Assembly (NCBI RefSeq): GCF_014196055.1
Contig: NZ_JACICY010000003.1
Coordinates: forward strand, 62,001 to 126,000
Length of the DNA: 64,000 bases
From: Novosphingobium hassiacum
Lineage (GTDB): Bacteria; Pseudomonadota; Alphaproteobacteria; Sphingomonadales; Sphingomonadaceae
Direction of reading: 5' to 3'
Shown here: positions 50,846-60,125 of the stretch, piece after piece
How positions within the stretch are numbered: position 1 is the stretch's first letter
Layout of the letters: each line of letters starts with the position of its first letter
Notes under the pieces: generated by a model
What the model was told of the DNA's origin: nothing
The model's input: the letters and a program-made list of their open reading frames with translations, nothing else
Databases searched by the model: none
Translations under genes and position numbers: made by a program

Positions 50846-50937
50846 GCTTGCGCTCTTAGCGTGGGCGTGGCGAGGAGCAAGCTCGGGTGGTCGTGTTTCC
50901 CCGGCCTTGTCACCGCCCCTGCCCTGAATCGGCAAAA

Positions 50938-50971
50938 GCGGCGGCGTGGCAGATCCGTGCCACGCCGCCGC
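50938..50971 (-). terminator. Terminator of ahpF
   Basis: GCGGCGGCGTGGCA at 50938-50951 pairs perfectly with 50958-50971 around GATCCG. On the minus strand the 14-base stem is followed directly by TTTTGCCG. It lies 42 bases after the ahpF stop. Confidence 0.85.
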
Positions 50972-51012
50972 CCTGCGACCCGAAAGGCTGAGGGGGGCAG
51001 CCTCTCGGTGGG

Positions 51013-52572
51013 TTAACCCTGGCGGATCAGGTAATCGAACGCGGACAGGCCTGCTTTCGAACCCTCGCCCATCGCAATGACGATCTGCTTGTATGGCACC
51101 GTGGTGACATCGCCTGCCGCGAACACACCGGGAATACTGGTGGCGCCGCGTGCATCGACCTCAATTTCGCCGCGCGGGCTGAGGTCGATGGTGCCCTTGA
51201 GCCATTCGGTGTTGGGCACGAGGCCGATCTGGACGAAGATGCCTTCGAGCTCGACGGTATGCGTCGCGTCGGTTTCGCGGTCCTTGTAGATCAAGCCGGT
51301 GACTTTCGCGCCATCGCCCAGCACTTGGGTGGTGAGCGCCGAGGTGATGATCGTGACGTTGGGCATCGAACGCAGCTTGTTCTGCAGCACGGCGTCGGCG
51401 CGTAACTGGTTGTCGAATTCGATCAGCGTGACGTGCGCTACGATGCCGGCAAGGTCGATCGCCGCCTCGACGCCCGAGTTACCGCCACCGATTACCGCCG
51501 TGCGCTTGCCCTTGAACAGCGGGCCATCGCAGTGCGGGCAGTAGGCGACGCCTTTGTTGCGGTATTCGTCTTCGCCCGGAGCGCCCATCTGCCGCCAGCG
51601 TGCTCCGGTCGAGAGGATGACAGTCTTCGACTTGACGCTCGCACCATTTTCGAGGCGGATTTCATGGAGGCCGTCAGCGCCTGCCGGCACCAGCGCGGTG
51701 GCCGTCTGCAGGTTCATGATATCGACTTCGTATTCCTTGACGTGGCTTTCGAGTTGCGCGGCCAGCTTGGGGCCTTCGGTGTACTGGACCGAGATGAAGT
51801 TCTCGATGCCCATGGTGTCGAGGACCTGCCCGCCAAAGCGTTCAGCGAGGACGCCGGTGCGGATCCCCTTGCGCGCCGCGTAGATGGCAGCCGCAGCGCC
51901 TGCGGGGCCACCGCCGACGATCAGCACTTCGAACGGCTCCTTGGCGGCGATTTTTTCAGCAGCGCGCGAGGCGGCGTTGGTATCGAGCTTGGCGACGATC
52001 TGCGCCAGATCCATGCGGCCTGCGCCGAACGACTGGCCGTTTAGAAACACAGCGGGCACGGCCATGACCTGGCGGCGCTCGACCTCGTCCTTGAACAGCG
52101 CACCGTCGATCGCGACGTGGCTGATGTTGGGATTGAGCGCAGCCATGATGTTGAGCGCCTGAACCACTTCGGGGCAGCTCTGGCAGGTTACCGAGAAGAA
52201 CGTTTCGAAGTGCAGCGGGCCTTCCAGGCTGCGCACCTGATCGAGCAGATCGGCGTCTTCCTTGGGCGGGTGACCGCCAACATGGAGCAGCGCGAGGACA
52301 AGCGAGGTGAATTCGTGGCCCATCGGCAGCCCCGCGAATGTGGTTTGCGATGCGCCGCCTTCCGCACGGATGACGAAGCTGGGCACGCGTTCATCGGTGC
52401 CGTCGAAGCGGGCGGTAACCTTGTCCGAGAGCACAGCGATCTCGTCGAGTAGCGCGCGCGTTTCGGCCGACTTCGGGCTGTCATCCAGCGTTCCGACCAG
52501 TTCGATCGGGCGGCGCAGGTTGCCGAGATAGGCCTTGAGCTGGGCGGTTGCGTTGGCGTCGAGAACGGGCAT
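51013..52572 (-). CDS. ahpF: Alkyl hydroperoxide reductase subunit F
   Basis: 519 residues. The N-terminal thioredoxin-like domain has the CQSC pair ([11 protein letters not shown]). The flavoprotein part has the FAD motif [18 protein letters not shown], the redox CPHC ([10 protein letters not shown]), the NADH motif [12 protein letters not shown] and the C-terminal [15 protein letters not shown]. It transfers electrons from NADH to AhpC. It lies 166 bases after ahpC on the same strand. Confidence 0.96.
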   Translation of the reverse strand: MPVLDANATAQLKAYLGNLRRPIELVGTLDDSPKSAETRALLDEIAVLSDKVTARFDGTDERVPSFVIRAEGGASQTTFAGLPMGHEFTSLVLALLHVGGHPPKEDADLLDQVRSLEGPLHFETFFSVTCQSCPEVVQALNIMAALNPNISHVAIDGALFKDEVERRQVMAVPAVFLNGQSFGAGRMDLAQIVAKLDTNAASRAAEKIAAKEPFEVLIVGGGPAGAAAAIYAARKGIRTGVLAERFGGQVLDTMGIENFISVQYTEGPKLAAQLESHVKEYEVDIMNLQTATALVPAGADGLHEIRLENGASVKSKTVILSTGARWRQMGAPGEDEYRNKGVAYCPHCDGPLFKGKRTAVIGGGNSGVEAAIDLAGIVAHVTLIEFDNQLRADAVLQNKLRSMPNVTIITSALTTQVLGDGAKVTGLIYKDRETDATHTVELEGIFVQIGLVPNTEWLKGTIDLSPRGEIEVDARGATSIPGVFAAGDVTTVPYKQIVIAMGEGSKAGLSAFDYLIRQG

Positions 52573-52662
52573 GGCAGGTCAACCTTTCGGGCGATCGACG
52601 CCGCGCGTCACCGTGTGGTCGGCGCGCGGGGATCGTATTTCGATGTCATTTCGGAGAACCGG

Positions 52663-52727
52663 CGGGCAGCCCGATTGCGGCACTGCCCGGTCCGGGGAAG
52701 TCGGCCGGGGGTCCCGCGGGACGCCCC
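52663..52727 (-). terminator. Hairpins between ahpC and ahpF
   Basis: Two inverted repeats lie just after ahpC: CGGGCAG (52663-52669) with CTGCCCG (52683-52689), and the palindrome GTCCCGCGGGAC (52711-52722) with four further flanking pairs within 52707-52727. Neither has a T run. Partial termination or a stability boundary would make ahpC mRNA more abundant than ahpF mRNA. Confidence 0.45.
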
Positions 52728-52738
52728 AGCCGTAGGGA

Positions 52739-53302
52739 TCAGATCTTGCCGACGAGGTCGAACGAAGGAGCCAGCGTTTCGCCGCCTTCTTCCCACTTGG
52801 CCGGGCAAACCTGGCCCGGGTTCTCACGCCAGTACTTGGCAGCCTTGATCTTGCGCAGCAGCTCGGCAGCGTTGCGGCCCACGCCCTCAGGCGTGATCTC
52901 GACGAGCTGGATCGTGCCATCGGGATCGGTCACGAACGTACCACGATCGGCAAGTCCAACGCCTTCGCGCAGGATACCGAAGTTGTTCGAGATCGTGTGG
53001 TTCTGGTCACCCAGCATGAAGTAGTTGATCTTGCCGACGGCAGGCGAGCTGTCGTGCCATGCCTTGTGGCTGAAGTGGGTGTCGGTCGACACTGAGTAGA
53101 CTTCCACGCCGAGGCCCTGAAGTTCCTCATAGATGTTGGCGAGGTCTTCGAGTTCGGTTGGGCAGACAAACGTGAAATCGGCAGGGTAGAAGAAGAATAC
53201 GCCCCACTTGCCCACGACATCGCTGTCGCTGACGTCGACGAACTTGCCCTGATGATAGGCGGTTGCCTGGAACGGCTGGAGCTTGGTTCCGACGATCGAC
53301 AT
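52739..53302 (-). CDS. ahpC: Alkyl hydroperoxide reductase subunit C (peroxiredoxin)
   Basis: 187 residues from ATG 53302, preceded by AAGGA; the frame is open to 53707, but the extension is not conserved sequence. The peroxidatic cysteine is Cys47 in [13 protein letters not shown] and the resolving cysteine is in PGQVCPAKW near residue 166. It reduces hydrogen peroxide and alkyl hydroperoxides and is recycled by AhpF. Confidence 0.97.
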   Translation of the reverse strand: MSIVGTKLQPFQATAYHQGKFVDVSDSDVVGKWGVFFFYPADFTFVCPTELEDLANIYEELQGLGVEVYSVSTDTHFSHKAWHDSSPAVGKINYFMLGDQNHTISNNFGILREGVGLADRGTFVTDPDGTIQLVEITPEGVGRNAAELLRKIKAAKYWRENPGQVCPAKWEEGGETLAPSFDLVGKI

Positions 53303-53397
53303 TGCGTTCAAATCCTTCTGATTGGTCGGTTGGGAAACTGGTGTGATCCCGAAGTAGGCCATGCCATGCGATTTTTCCAATGAGCATTTGTGGCCGC

Positions 53398-53420
53398 ATT
53401 GATTGAGCAAGTCGATCAAT
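53398..53420. promoter_or_regulatory. LysR-type (possibly OxyR) binding site upstream of ahpC
   Basis: ATTGAT-N11-ATCAAT, an exact palindrome of the T-N11-A class used by LysR-type regulators, about 96 bases before the ahpC ATG. OxyR controls ahpC in many bacteria. No oxyR gene is in the window. Confidence 0.4.
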
Positions 53421-53593
53421 AGAACCAAACCAGCCTGAGGCGGGCCATGAACCGTTTGGCGTAGATCTGCCTTTTTCAGAATGCTAACGTGCTGATTTTC
53501 TGTGCTTCTGACCAAGCAAATGCACTTTTTGCAAGGCGATGACCAAAATCCGCACTTGCCAAAGGCCCTGCGTGAAACCAAGTGGCGATCTGC

Positions 53594-53610
53594 AACGAAA
53601 CGATTTCGTT
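53594..53610. promoter_or_regulatory. Candidate TetR operator before emrA
   Basis: AACGAAA-CGA-TTTCGTT, a perfect 17-base inverted repeat, ends 23 bases before the emrA ATG. A short exact palindrome with an odd centre so close to the gene is typical of TetR operators, and a TetR gene ends this operon. Confidence 0.5.
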
Positions 53611-53633
53611 CAATTATTGTCGCGAATGGATGA

Positions 53634-54767
53634 ATGATGGCCAGCGTTACCGATTCCCCCTCGCCCGCCGGACCGAACGAAGGTCGCAAGAAGTTGATCG
53701 GTCGCATCGCGGTGGGTGCGCTGGCGGTAGGTGCGCTTTATGGTGGCTGGACGCTGTACCAATACGAAACCGTGGGACGGTACTTTCAGGATACCAACGA
53801 CGCCTATGTAAAGGCGGACAGCATCACGGTGAGTTCCAAACTTGCGGGCTATGTTCGCGCAGTGCCGGTGAGCGAGAACCAGTCGGTCGCGCAGGGCGCG
53901 CTGCTCGTGCAGATCGATCCATCCGACTTTTCGACGCGGCTGGCGCAGGCGTCGGCGCAGGTCGAAGTTGCACGCGCAACCGAGGCGGCGACGGTGGCAT
54001 CGATCGAGGAAGCACGATCGGACGTTGGCCAGGCGAGCGCAGCGTTGCAGGCGAGCCAACGCGAACTGGCCTACCTCAACGGCGAGGTTGCGCGGTTTCG
54101 CCCGCTGGTCGCGAGTGGTGCGGAGCCAAAGCAGGCTCTCGACCAACTGATCGCCAACCGTGACAAAGCGGCGGCTGATGTCAGCGCCAAGCAGGCGGGG
54201 CTCGCAGCGGCGAACGACCGCGTGGCGACGACGCGGGCGCAAGTCGGCCAGTCGACCGCGCAGATCCGCGCGGCTCAGGCACAGCGCGATGCGGCCAATA
54301 ACGATCTGGGTACTACCAGGATCGTCGCACCCGCAGCGGGCCGGCTCGGCAATTCGACCGTTCGCGTCGGACAGTTCGTCCAGCCCGGGCAGCGGCTGAT
54401 GACCATCGTCCCGACGCAGGCGCTTTATGTCGAGGCGAACTTCAAGGAAACGCAGATCGGGTTGATGCGCGCCGGACAGCCGGTGACGATCAAGGCCGAT
54501 GCACTGCCTGATGTGGAATTCCACGGCGTTGTCGAGAGCATCACACCGGGCACAGGTGCCAATTTCTCGCTGATCCCGCCGCAGAACGCGACGGGCAACT
54601 TCACCAAGATCGTGCAGCGGGTGCCGGTGCGCATCCGCATCAACGCCGGTCCTGAATCGCGCAAGGTGCTGGTTCCGGGCCTGTCGCTGCATGTCGATGT
54701 CGACACGCGGTCGGCCAAGTCGGCTGTCGATGCGATCCGCAAGGAACAGGAAGCGGTGACCAAGTGA
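53634..54767 (+). CDS. EmrA-like membrane fusion protein (HlyD family)
   Basis: 377 residues (ATG 53634 or the adjacent ATG 53637). One N-terminal membrane helix at about residues 23-42 is followed by a lipoyl-half motif ([19 protein letters not shown]), a long alpha-helical hairpin (residues about 95-205), the second lipoyl half ([20 protein letters not shown]) and a beta-barrel. It links the inner-membrane transporter to the outer-membrane factor. The EmrB gene overlaps its stop (GTGA). Confidence 0.92.
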   Translation: MMASVTDSPSPAGPNEGRKKLIGRIAVGALAVGALYGGWTLYQYETVGRYFQDTNDAYVKADSITVSSKLAGYVRAVPVSENQSVAQGALLVQIDPSDFSTRLAQASAQVEVARATEAATVASIEEARSDVGQASAALQASQRELAYLNGEVARFRPLVASGAEPKQALDQLIANRDKAAADVSAKQAGLAAANDRVATTRAQVGQSTAQIRAAQAQRDAANNDLGTTRIVAPAAGRLGNSTVRVGQFVQPGQRLMTIVPTQALYVEANFKETQIGLMRAGQPVTIKADALPDVEFHGVVESITPGTGANFSLIPPQNATGNFTKIVQRVPVRIRINAGPESRKVLVPGLSLHVDVDTRSAKSAVDAIRKEQEAVTK

Positions 54768-56353
54768 GCGACGCTGCCGCCATCGACGGAGCGGGTTTGC
54801 CCCCGCCCCCGGCGCAGCCGGAGAAGGCTGATTTGACAGCGTGGCTGGGCGTTGCGGCAGGTGCGATCGGGTCGCTGATGGCGACGCTCGACATTTCCAT
54901 CGTCAATGCCTCGCTGCCCACGATCCAGGGTGAAATCGGCGCATCGGCGAGCGAGGGAACGTGGATCGCGACCGCCTATCTGGTGGCCGAGATCATCATC
55001 ATCCCGCTGACCGGTTGGCTGGAGCGCGTGTTCGGGCTGCGGCGTTTCCTGCTGATGGCAGCGATCCTGTTCACCGGGTTCTCGGTGGTGTGCGGCCTGT
55101 CGACATCGCTGACGATGATGATTTTGGGCCGGGTTGGTCAAGGGCTTACCGGCGGGGCAATGATCCCGACCGCGCTGACGATCATCGCGACACGGTTGCC
55201 CAAGTCGCAACAGCCGATCGGCACGGCACTATTCGGTTCGACGGTGATCATGGGGCCGGTGCTGGGGCCGTTGGTCGGCGGATGGCTGACCGAGAATTTC
55301 AGCTGGCACTACGCGTTTTTCGTGAACGTGCCGATCGGCATGATCCTTGTCGTTCTGCTGCTGGTCGGCCTGCCCAAGGGCCGGATGAAACTGGACGAGC
55401 TGGTCAATGCCGACTGGCTGGGCGTGATCGGCATGGCGCTGGGACTTGGCGGCGTGACCGTGTTTCTGGAGGAAGGGCACCGCGAACAGTGGTTCGAATC
55501 CGCGCTGATCTGGAAGCTGGCGCTCGTCGCTGCGGTCGGGTTCGTGATGATCGGGCTGGGCCAGATCTTTGCAAGCCGCCCGGTGGTCAAACTGGCGCTG
55601 TTGCGCAACCGGGCTTTTGCCGCAGTGTTCGGCCTGTCCCTGGTGCTCGGCGCAGTGATGTTTGGTACTGCCTACGTGATCCCGCAGTTTCTGGCCGCAA
55701 TTGGCGACTACAACGCGATGCAGGCGGGCAAGGTCGTCTTCCTGTCGGGCATTCCCGCGCTGCTGATGATGCCGCTGTTCCCGCTTATGATCGCACGTGT
55801 GGACCTGCGGCTGATCGTGGGTGCTGGCGTGCTTTTGCTTGCCGCAGGCTGCTATCTCGATGTGGCGCTGACCGCCCAGTCGCGGGGCGAAGATTTCGTG
55901 ATTTCGCAGTTGCTGCGCGGCCTTGGCACCGTGTTCTGCATGATGTTCCTCAATCAGGCGGCGATCAGTTCGGTTTCCATCGAGGAAGCGAGCGATGCCG
56001 CCGGCCTGTTCAACGCCGGGCGAAACCTGGGTGGTTCGGTCGGGTTGGCATTGCTGGCCACGCTGCAGGATGAACGCTGGGAGTTCCATCGCTGGACGAT
56101 CCACAGCGCGCTTGGTGCGAACGATGTGGGTCTGCAGGACTGGGTCAGCCAGCAGGTGATGACCTCGGGCGGCGGGCCTGATGGCCTCGCCATGGCGATG
56201 CGCTCGCTCGACGGTATGGTCCTGCGCGATGCGCTGGTCATGGCGTTCAACGACGATTTCATGGCGCTGACGATTGCCTTGCTGGTCGTCGCACCGCTGG
56301 TCCTGCTCCTGCGCCCGCTTCCCAAGGGCTATCACGCGAAGGCTGCGCACTGA
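54764..56353 (+). CDS. EmrB-like MFS drug efflux transporter (DHA2 family)
   Basis: 529 residues from GTG 54764, with 14 predicted membrane helices. DHA2 motifs are LDISIVNASLPTIQGEIGAS (helix 1), the motif A region between helices 2 and 3 (GWLERVFGLRRFLL), and motif C GPVLGPLVGGWLTENFSWHY. It exports hydrophobic drugs or metabolites by proton antiport. The substrate is not known. Confidence 0.93.
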   Translation: MSDAAAIDGAGLPPPPAQPEKADLTAWLGVAAGAIGSLMATLDISIVNASLPTIQGEIGASASEGTWIATAYLVAEIIIIPLTGWLERVFGLRRFLLMAAILFTGFSVVCGLSTSLTMMILGRVGQGLTGGAMIPTALTIIATRLPKSQQPIGTALFGSTVIMGPVLGPLVGGWLTENFSWHYAFFVNVPIGMILVVLLLVGLPKGRMKLDELVNADWLGVIGMALGLGGVTVFLEEGHREQWFESALIWKLALVAAVGFVMIGLGQIFASRPVVKLALLRNRAFAAVFGLSLVLGAVMFGTAYVIPQFLAAIGDYNAMQAGKVVFLSGIPALLMMPLFPLMIARVDLRLIVGAGVLLLAAGCYLDVALTAQSRGEDFVISQLLRGLGTVFCMMFLNQAAISSVSIEEASDAAGLFNAGRNLGGSVGLALLATLQDERWEFHRWTIHSALGANDVGLQDWVSQQVMTSGGGPDGLAMAMRSLDGMVLRDALVMAFNDDFMALTIALLVVAPLVLLLRPLPKGYHAKAAH

Positions 56354-57795
56354 TGACTGCAATTCGATCGATCCGTCCCGCGTCGCTGAGTCTGGCTGTG
56401 GCCGCGCTGCTTTCGGGCTGCACTACGGTGGGGCCGGACTATGCCGGAGCGCCGCAGAGCGCACCACAGGCGGTCGTACGCGGGGGCTTCCTGCGCGGCG
56501 GCGATGCGCTGGTGCAGGCACCTGCAGCACGCTGGTGGGAGAGCCTGAACGATGCGGTGCTAAACCAGCTGGTCGAGGCGGCGCTGGCGGATTCGCCGAC
56601 GCTGGCTGCGGCCAACGCGCGCGTGGCGCAATCGCGGGCGTCTTTGGCGGCGAACAAGACGGCGGTGCTGCCGACCTTGGGCACGTCGTTTTCTGCACCC
56701 TACATCAATGTGCCTGGCAATATCGTCGGCAACGGAAGCGGGCGCGACGAAATCAACGCCTACAACCTGGGGTTCGACGCGGGTTGGGAGATCGACCTGT
56801 TCGGCGGGACGCGGCGAAAGGTCGAGGCCGCCTCAGCGCGCGCCGAGGCGGCCGAGGCCGGGGTGGCCGACGCGCGGGTGACGCTGTCGGCCGAAATTGC
56901 GCGCGCCTATGTCGGTTTGCGCGCGCGGCAGGCAATGCAAGGATTGCAGCAGCGCCAGGTGGCGATCGACCGTGCTCTGGTGGGTTTGGCGCGCGAACGA
57001 CTTGGAGCAGGCACGGCGCCTGCGCAGCCGCTTAACGCTGCCGAGGCGCAGGCTTTTGCAAGCGAGGCGGACCTAGCCAAAACAGGCGCTGAGATCGTCG
57101 TGCTCACCGATCAGCTCGCAGTGCTGACGGGCAAGGAGCCGGGAGCGCTTGACGGGTTGCTGGCGACCCCTGCCCCGGTGCCGCTGCCGCCAGTGCAAGT
57201 GAGCATCGGCGATCCTGCGCTGATGCTGCGCAGCAGACCCGACATCCGTGTGGCCGAGCGTCAGCTTGCGGCGGCAAATGCGGACGTCGGCGTGCAGGTT
57301 GCCGCGAAATTTCCGACGATCAGCTTCCTTGGCATTCTCGGGCTGGGTGGGCAGAACATCGGCGATGTGCTCGATCCGTCGAACATCGTCGGGATCGCCT
57401 TGCCCAGGCTGAAGTGGTCTCTGTTCGATGGCGGACGTGCCGAACGGCAGGTCGATGCGGCCAAGGGTGCCTATGCCGAAGCCGAAGCCAACTACCGGCG
57501 GACGGTGTTGGCGGCGCTGCAGGATGCCGAGGGATCGCTGGCGCGGTTCGGGGCGCAACGCGTTACTTTTGCTCGCACAGTCGATGCCGAGCAGCGCGGA
57601 CAGCGCACCGTGCAGTTGCAGAACCAGCGTTTGACCGCCGGCACAGTCGGTCGCAGCGACGCACTGACGTCGGAGCGGCAGGCGCTGCAACTGTCGATGG
57701 CGGCGGCGGGTGCGCAGGCCGATCTGACGACCGCTTTCGTTGCGGTCGAGAAGGCGCTTGGGCTTGGCTGGCAGGCTGCGGAGGCGCAGAAATGA
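56353..57795 (+). CDS. Outer membrane factor lipoprotein (NodT/OprM family)
   Basis: 480 residues. The signal ends LLSGCTTVGPDY, so it is a lipoprotein. Two OEP domains follow, the second beginning RSRPDIRVAERQLAAANADVGV, a classical signature, then PTISFLGILGLG. It forms the TolC-like exit duct. ATG 56353 overlaps the emrB TGA by one base. With emrA and emrB it makes a complete tripartite pump. Confidence 0.93.
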   Translation: MTAIRSIRPASLSLAVAALLSGCTTVGPDYAGAPQSAPQAVVRGGFLRGGDALVQAPAARWWESLNDAVLNQLVEAALADSPTLAAANARVAQSRASLAANKTAVLPTLGTSFSAPYINVPGNIVGNGSGRDEINAYNLGFDAGWEIDLFGGTRRKVEAASARAEAAEAGVADARVTLSAEIARAYVGLRARQAMQGLQQRQVAIDRALVGLARERLGAGTAPAQPLNAAEAQAFASEADLAKTGAEIVVLTDQLAVLTGKEPGALDGLLATPAPVPLPPVQVSIGDPALMLRSRPDIRVAERQLAAANADVGVQVAAKFPTISFLGILGLGGQNIGDVLDPSNIVGIALPRLKWSLFDGGRAERQVDAAKGAYAEAEANYRRTVLAALQDAEGSLARFGAQRVTFARTVDAEQRGQRTVQLQNQRLTAGTVGRSDALTSERQALQLSMAAAGAQADLTTAFVAVEKALGLGWQAAEAQK

Positions 57796-58010
57796 GCCGG
57801 TTTCGTCCAATTTATAGCATATTGACTCTGCCACTGGCTGAGGCACTTTATCCCCACCAAACGCCGCAAAGGCGGAAAGGTGGGATGGATGAACTGGTTG
57901 ACCGAGGCGAGCCGCCGTTTGTGGCAGGCATATCGCGAAGGCTTGGAAATGAATTGCCCTTTCCGTCGCGTCGACGCACATCTCGCGTGCGAGCGGGATA
58001 CCAATCATGA
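57792..58010 (+). CDS. Possible 72-codon reading frame coupled to both neighbours
   Basis: The ATG at 57792 overlaps the TGA of the outer membrane factor gene, and its TGA at 58008-58010 overlaps the ATG of the tetR gene. It begins MSRFRPIYSILTLPLAEALY and ends SRVRAGYQS, rich in Arg and Pro, with no recognised domain. The coding potential looks weak, but ATGA coupling on both sides is notable. It contains a hairpin at 57853-57884. Confidence 0.25.
   Translation: MSRFRPIYSILTLPLAEALYPHQTPQRRKGGMDELVDRGEPPFVAGISRRLGNELPFPSRRRTSRVRAGYQS
57853..57884. promoter_or_regulatory. Two-part hairpin before tetR
   Basis: CCCACC-AAA-CGCC-GCAAA-GGCG-GAAA-GGTGGG: a 6-base outer stem and 4-base inner stem separated by a 3x4 internal loop, about 120 bases before the tetR start. 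It could be a processing site or attenuator; no T run follows. Confidence 0.35.
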
Positions 58011-58705
58011 AGCCGCCCGCAACGTTCGACCCATTCAGGCCGCTGAACCCACTCTGCACTGACGACGAATGCATTGAAATTGAGGGCGCTGCCGCAAGTC
58101 GCCGTGGACGTCCCTCACTCGAAGAAGCGCAGCGTCTGCCTGTGCGCATTCTCGAGGCCGGCTGGGAAGTGCTTGCACAGCATGGCTTCGACGGATTTAC
58201 CTTCGACCGCATCGCACGCCACGCCCGCATCGGCAAAGCCACCATCTACAGTCGGTTCACCGGCAAGCAGGCGTTCCTCGATGCCCTGCTGAAGCATAAG
58301 GTCGAACAGCGCCGGGTCTCGGTGATGTCGATCGGCGCGGACCTGCCGCTGATCGAAGCTTTCTGCCATCGCGCGGTGGCGGTGGTGGAAATGATGCTTT
58401 CGCCTGACGGCCTGATGATGGAGCGGCTGCTCGACTGGTGCGATCAGGAGTTCGGCGATTGCCAGGTCAACTATCGCCACGCCATGTTCGAGAACGCACT
58501 GTTAAGCATCGAGACCGAACTGCGCGGGGCCGCTGCGAGGGACGATGTCAGTATCACGGACTTTCCGCTCGCGGCGCGGTTCTGGATGGAGGGATTGCTC
58601 GGCCATATCCGGCTGATGGGCAGCGCGCGAGCGTTCGACAGGGCAGACACCGAGCAGTGGGCGCGCAGTTATTCCGACTTCTTCTTTGGGCGGTTGACCC
58701 GTTAA
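58007..58705 (+). CDS. TetR/AcrR-family regulator
   Basis: 232 residues. The DNA-binding helices lie at about residues 45-85: ILEAGWEVLAQHGFDGFTFD, RIARHARIGKATIYSRFTGK. The C-terminal ligand domain is family-typical. Being last in the efflux operon, it very likely represses it, probably at 53594-53610. The stop overlaps the convergent b561-YceI gene by 4 bases. Confidence 0.9.
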   Translation: MKPPATFDPFRPLNPLCTDDECIEIEGAAASRRGRPSLEEAQRLPVRILEAGWEVLAQHGFDGFTFDRIARHARIGKATIYSRFTGKQAFLDALLKHKVEQRRVSVMSIGADLPLIEAFCHRAVAVVEMMLSPDGLMMERLLDWCDQEFGDCQVNYRHAMFENALLSIETELRGAAARDDVSITDFPLAARFWMEGLLGHIRLMGSARAFDRADTEQWARSYSDFFFGRLTR

Positions 58706-59955
58706 GGTTGCCGTCTCGCGCGCAGGCTGAACTCTATCGCGACGGCGTCCGGTATCTGTTCGGTTGACGACCACTCCCCTTGCCCGACGCCGAATGCGAG
58801 GCGCGGGAGCGTCGCGCTGCCGCTGGCAGTAGCGCGATCACCGTCGATCCTGAGGTTGAAGCGCACCGTCATCGGACGGGTCTTGCCGTGTAGTGACAGC
58901 GTGCCGCTGGCGAGGTAGCGCCCTGCCCCGGCCTCGCGGATCGAGGTCGATGTGAACTGCGCGTTGGGGCTGGTGGCGACACCGAAGAAGCTGTCGCTTT
59001 TCAGCATGTCGTCACGCTGGCCATCGCCGCTTTCGACCGAGGCGAGGTCAATGGTGACCTTGATCGACGAACCCGGAAGGTCGGCAGGATCAAACACGAT
59101 AGCGGCGTTCCAGCGTGAAAAACTGCCCTTGATCGCATCGCCCGTATAGCTGGTGGTGAAGCCGAGGCGGCCACCCTGCTCCAGCTTCCACGGCGTGGCC
59201 TTGGCGGTGATGGCGACGTCCGATGCAATGGCTGACGGGCTCGGTAGCGGAGCGTCTTCGCTTGGCTCAACGGCAACTTCGCTGGCAGGCGCGTCGACGG
59301 GAGCGGCAACAGGTTGCGGCGAGGCACCAAACGACATCGTGCGACCGGCAACGACAGCGATGCCTCCGAGCACGATGGCGATCAAGGCTGCGACGCCGAT
59401 GCCCTTATGCGTGGCGATGCCTGCGGGAAGCATTCGCCCGATGACGTCCTCGCGCTTGAAGTGGTGGTAGAGCGCTCCGGCGATGTGGAGCACGATCAGC
59501 ACGAAGCCGACCGTGCCGATTGCCCCGTGCAGGCTCTCGGCGGGCTCGTGCAATGCGCGGCCGACGGGCAGATCGGGCAAGGGTATCGTGCCAAACAGCA
59601 TCGTCTGCAGGCGGATCTTCGAGGTTGAAATGATGATCCATCCGGTCAGCGGGCCAGCGATCATCACGACGTAGAGCAGGAAGTGAACGGCGCTGGCGAG
59701 CCACATCTGCGGCTTGCTGTCCTGCACTGGCGCGGGACGCGGCTTGACCAGGCGTATGCCGAGACGCGCGAGGCTGAGCACCAGTATCGTGATGCCGATC
59801 GATTTGTGGAACTGGAAGCCAGCGAATTGCGCGACGCCCTTGGGCAGATCTTCCAGCCCCCAGCCCAAGCCGATCTGCAAAAGCAGCAGCGCGGCTATCG
59901 CCCAGTGCAGGATGATTGCCGTCAGCGAGTAGCGCGCCGGGTGCAGTGTGGTCAT
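58702..59955 (-). CDS. Cytochrome b561 - YceI domain fusion protein
   Basis: 417 residues from ATG 59955. The first 200 residues are a cytochrome b561-type domain with four membrane helices and heme histidines (HWAIAALLL, FHKSIG, HFLLYVVM, LHGAIG). After another helix and a Pro/Ala/Ser linker (about residues 215-245) a YceI domain follows: WKLEQGGRLGFTTSYTGDAI and TGTLSLHGKTRP-like GTLSLHGKTRPMTVRF. YceI binds isoprenoid quinone-like lipids in the periplasm. The fusion would couple membrane electron transfer to a carrier. It is the first gene after the TonB receptor on this strand. Confidence 0.9.
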   Translation of the reverse strand: MTTLHPARYSLTAIILHWAIAALLLLQIGLGWGLEDLPKGVAQFAGFQFHKSIGITILVLSLARLGIRLVKPRPAPVQDSKPQMWLASAVHFLLYVVMIAGPLTGWIIISTSKIRLQTMLFGTIPLPDLPVGRALHEPAESLHGAIGTVGFVLIVLHIAGALYHHFKREDVIGRMLPAGIATHKGIGVAALIAIVLGGIAVVAGRTMSFGASPQPVAAPVDAPASEVAVEPSEDAPLPSPSAIASDVAITAKATPWKLEQGGRLGFTTSYTGDAIKGSFSRWNAAIVFDPADLPGSSIKVTIDLASVESGDGQRDDMLKSDSFFGVATSPNAQFTSTSIREAGAGRYLASGTLSLHGKTRPMTVRFNLRIDGDRATASGSATLPRLAFGVGQGEWSSTEQIPDAVAIEFSLRARRQP

Positions 59956-60068
59956 CGATCGGTGTTCCCCATGGATGCGTGGGTTATGAACCACGATCTG
60001 GCGGCTTGTCCATGCGCAGCGCATCGGTCACCCTTTTGCGGAAATACTCGGCCGCGTGCGAAAGCAGA

Positions 60069-60096
60069 AGGGCCGGTGGACTGCTCCACCGACCCT
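60069..60096 (-). terminator. Terminator after the TonB-dependent receptor
   Basis: AGGGCCGGTGGA (60069-60080) and TCCACCGACCCT (60085-60096) form a 12-base stem around CTGC. The one C/A mismatch on the plus strand becomes a G-U pair in minus-strand RNA. On the minus strand it is followed by TCTGCTTTC. It begins 30 bases after the receptor stop. Confidence 0.75.
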
Positions 60097-60125
60097 CCGC
60101 GCGCACAAGCATCCGATAGAGGGAA

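Larger units (their letters stand above)
53303..53633. other. Regulatory region between ahpC and the efflux operon
   Basis: 331 bases between divergent genes. It contains a LysR-type box at 53398-53420 on the ahpC side and an inverted repeat at 53594-53610 on the efflux side. No gene is supported in it; the long N-terminal extension of ahpC that crosses it does not read like protein. Confidence 0.6.
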
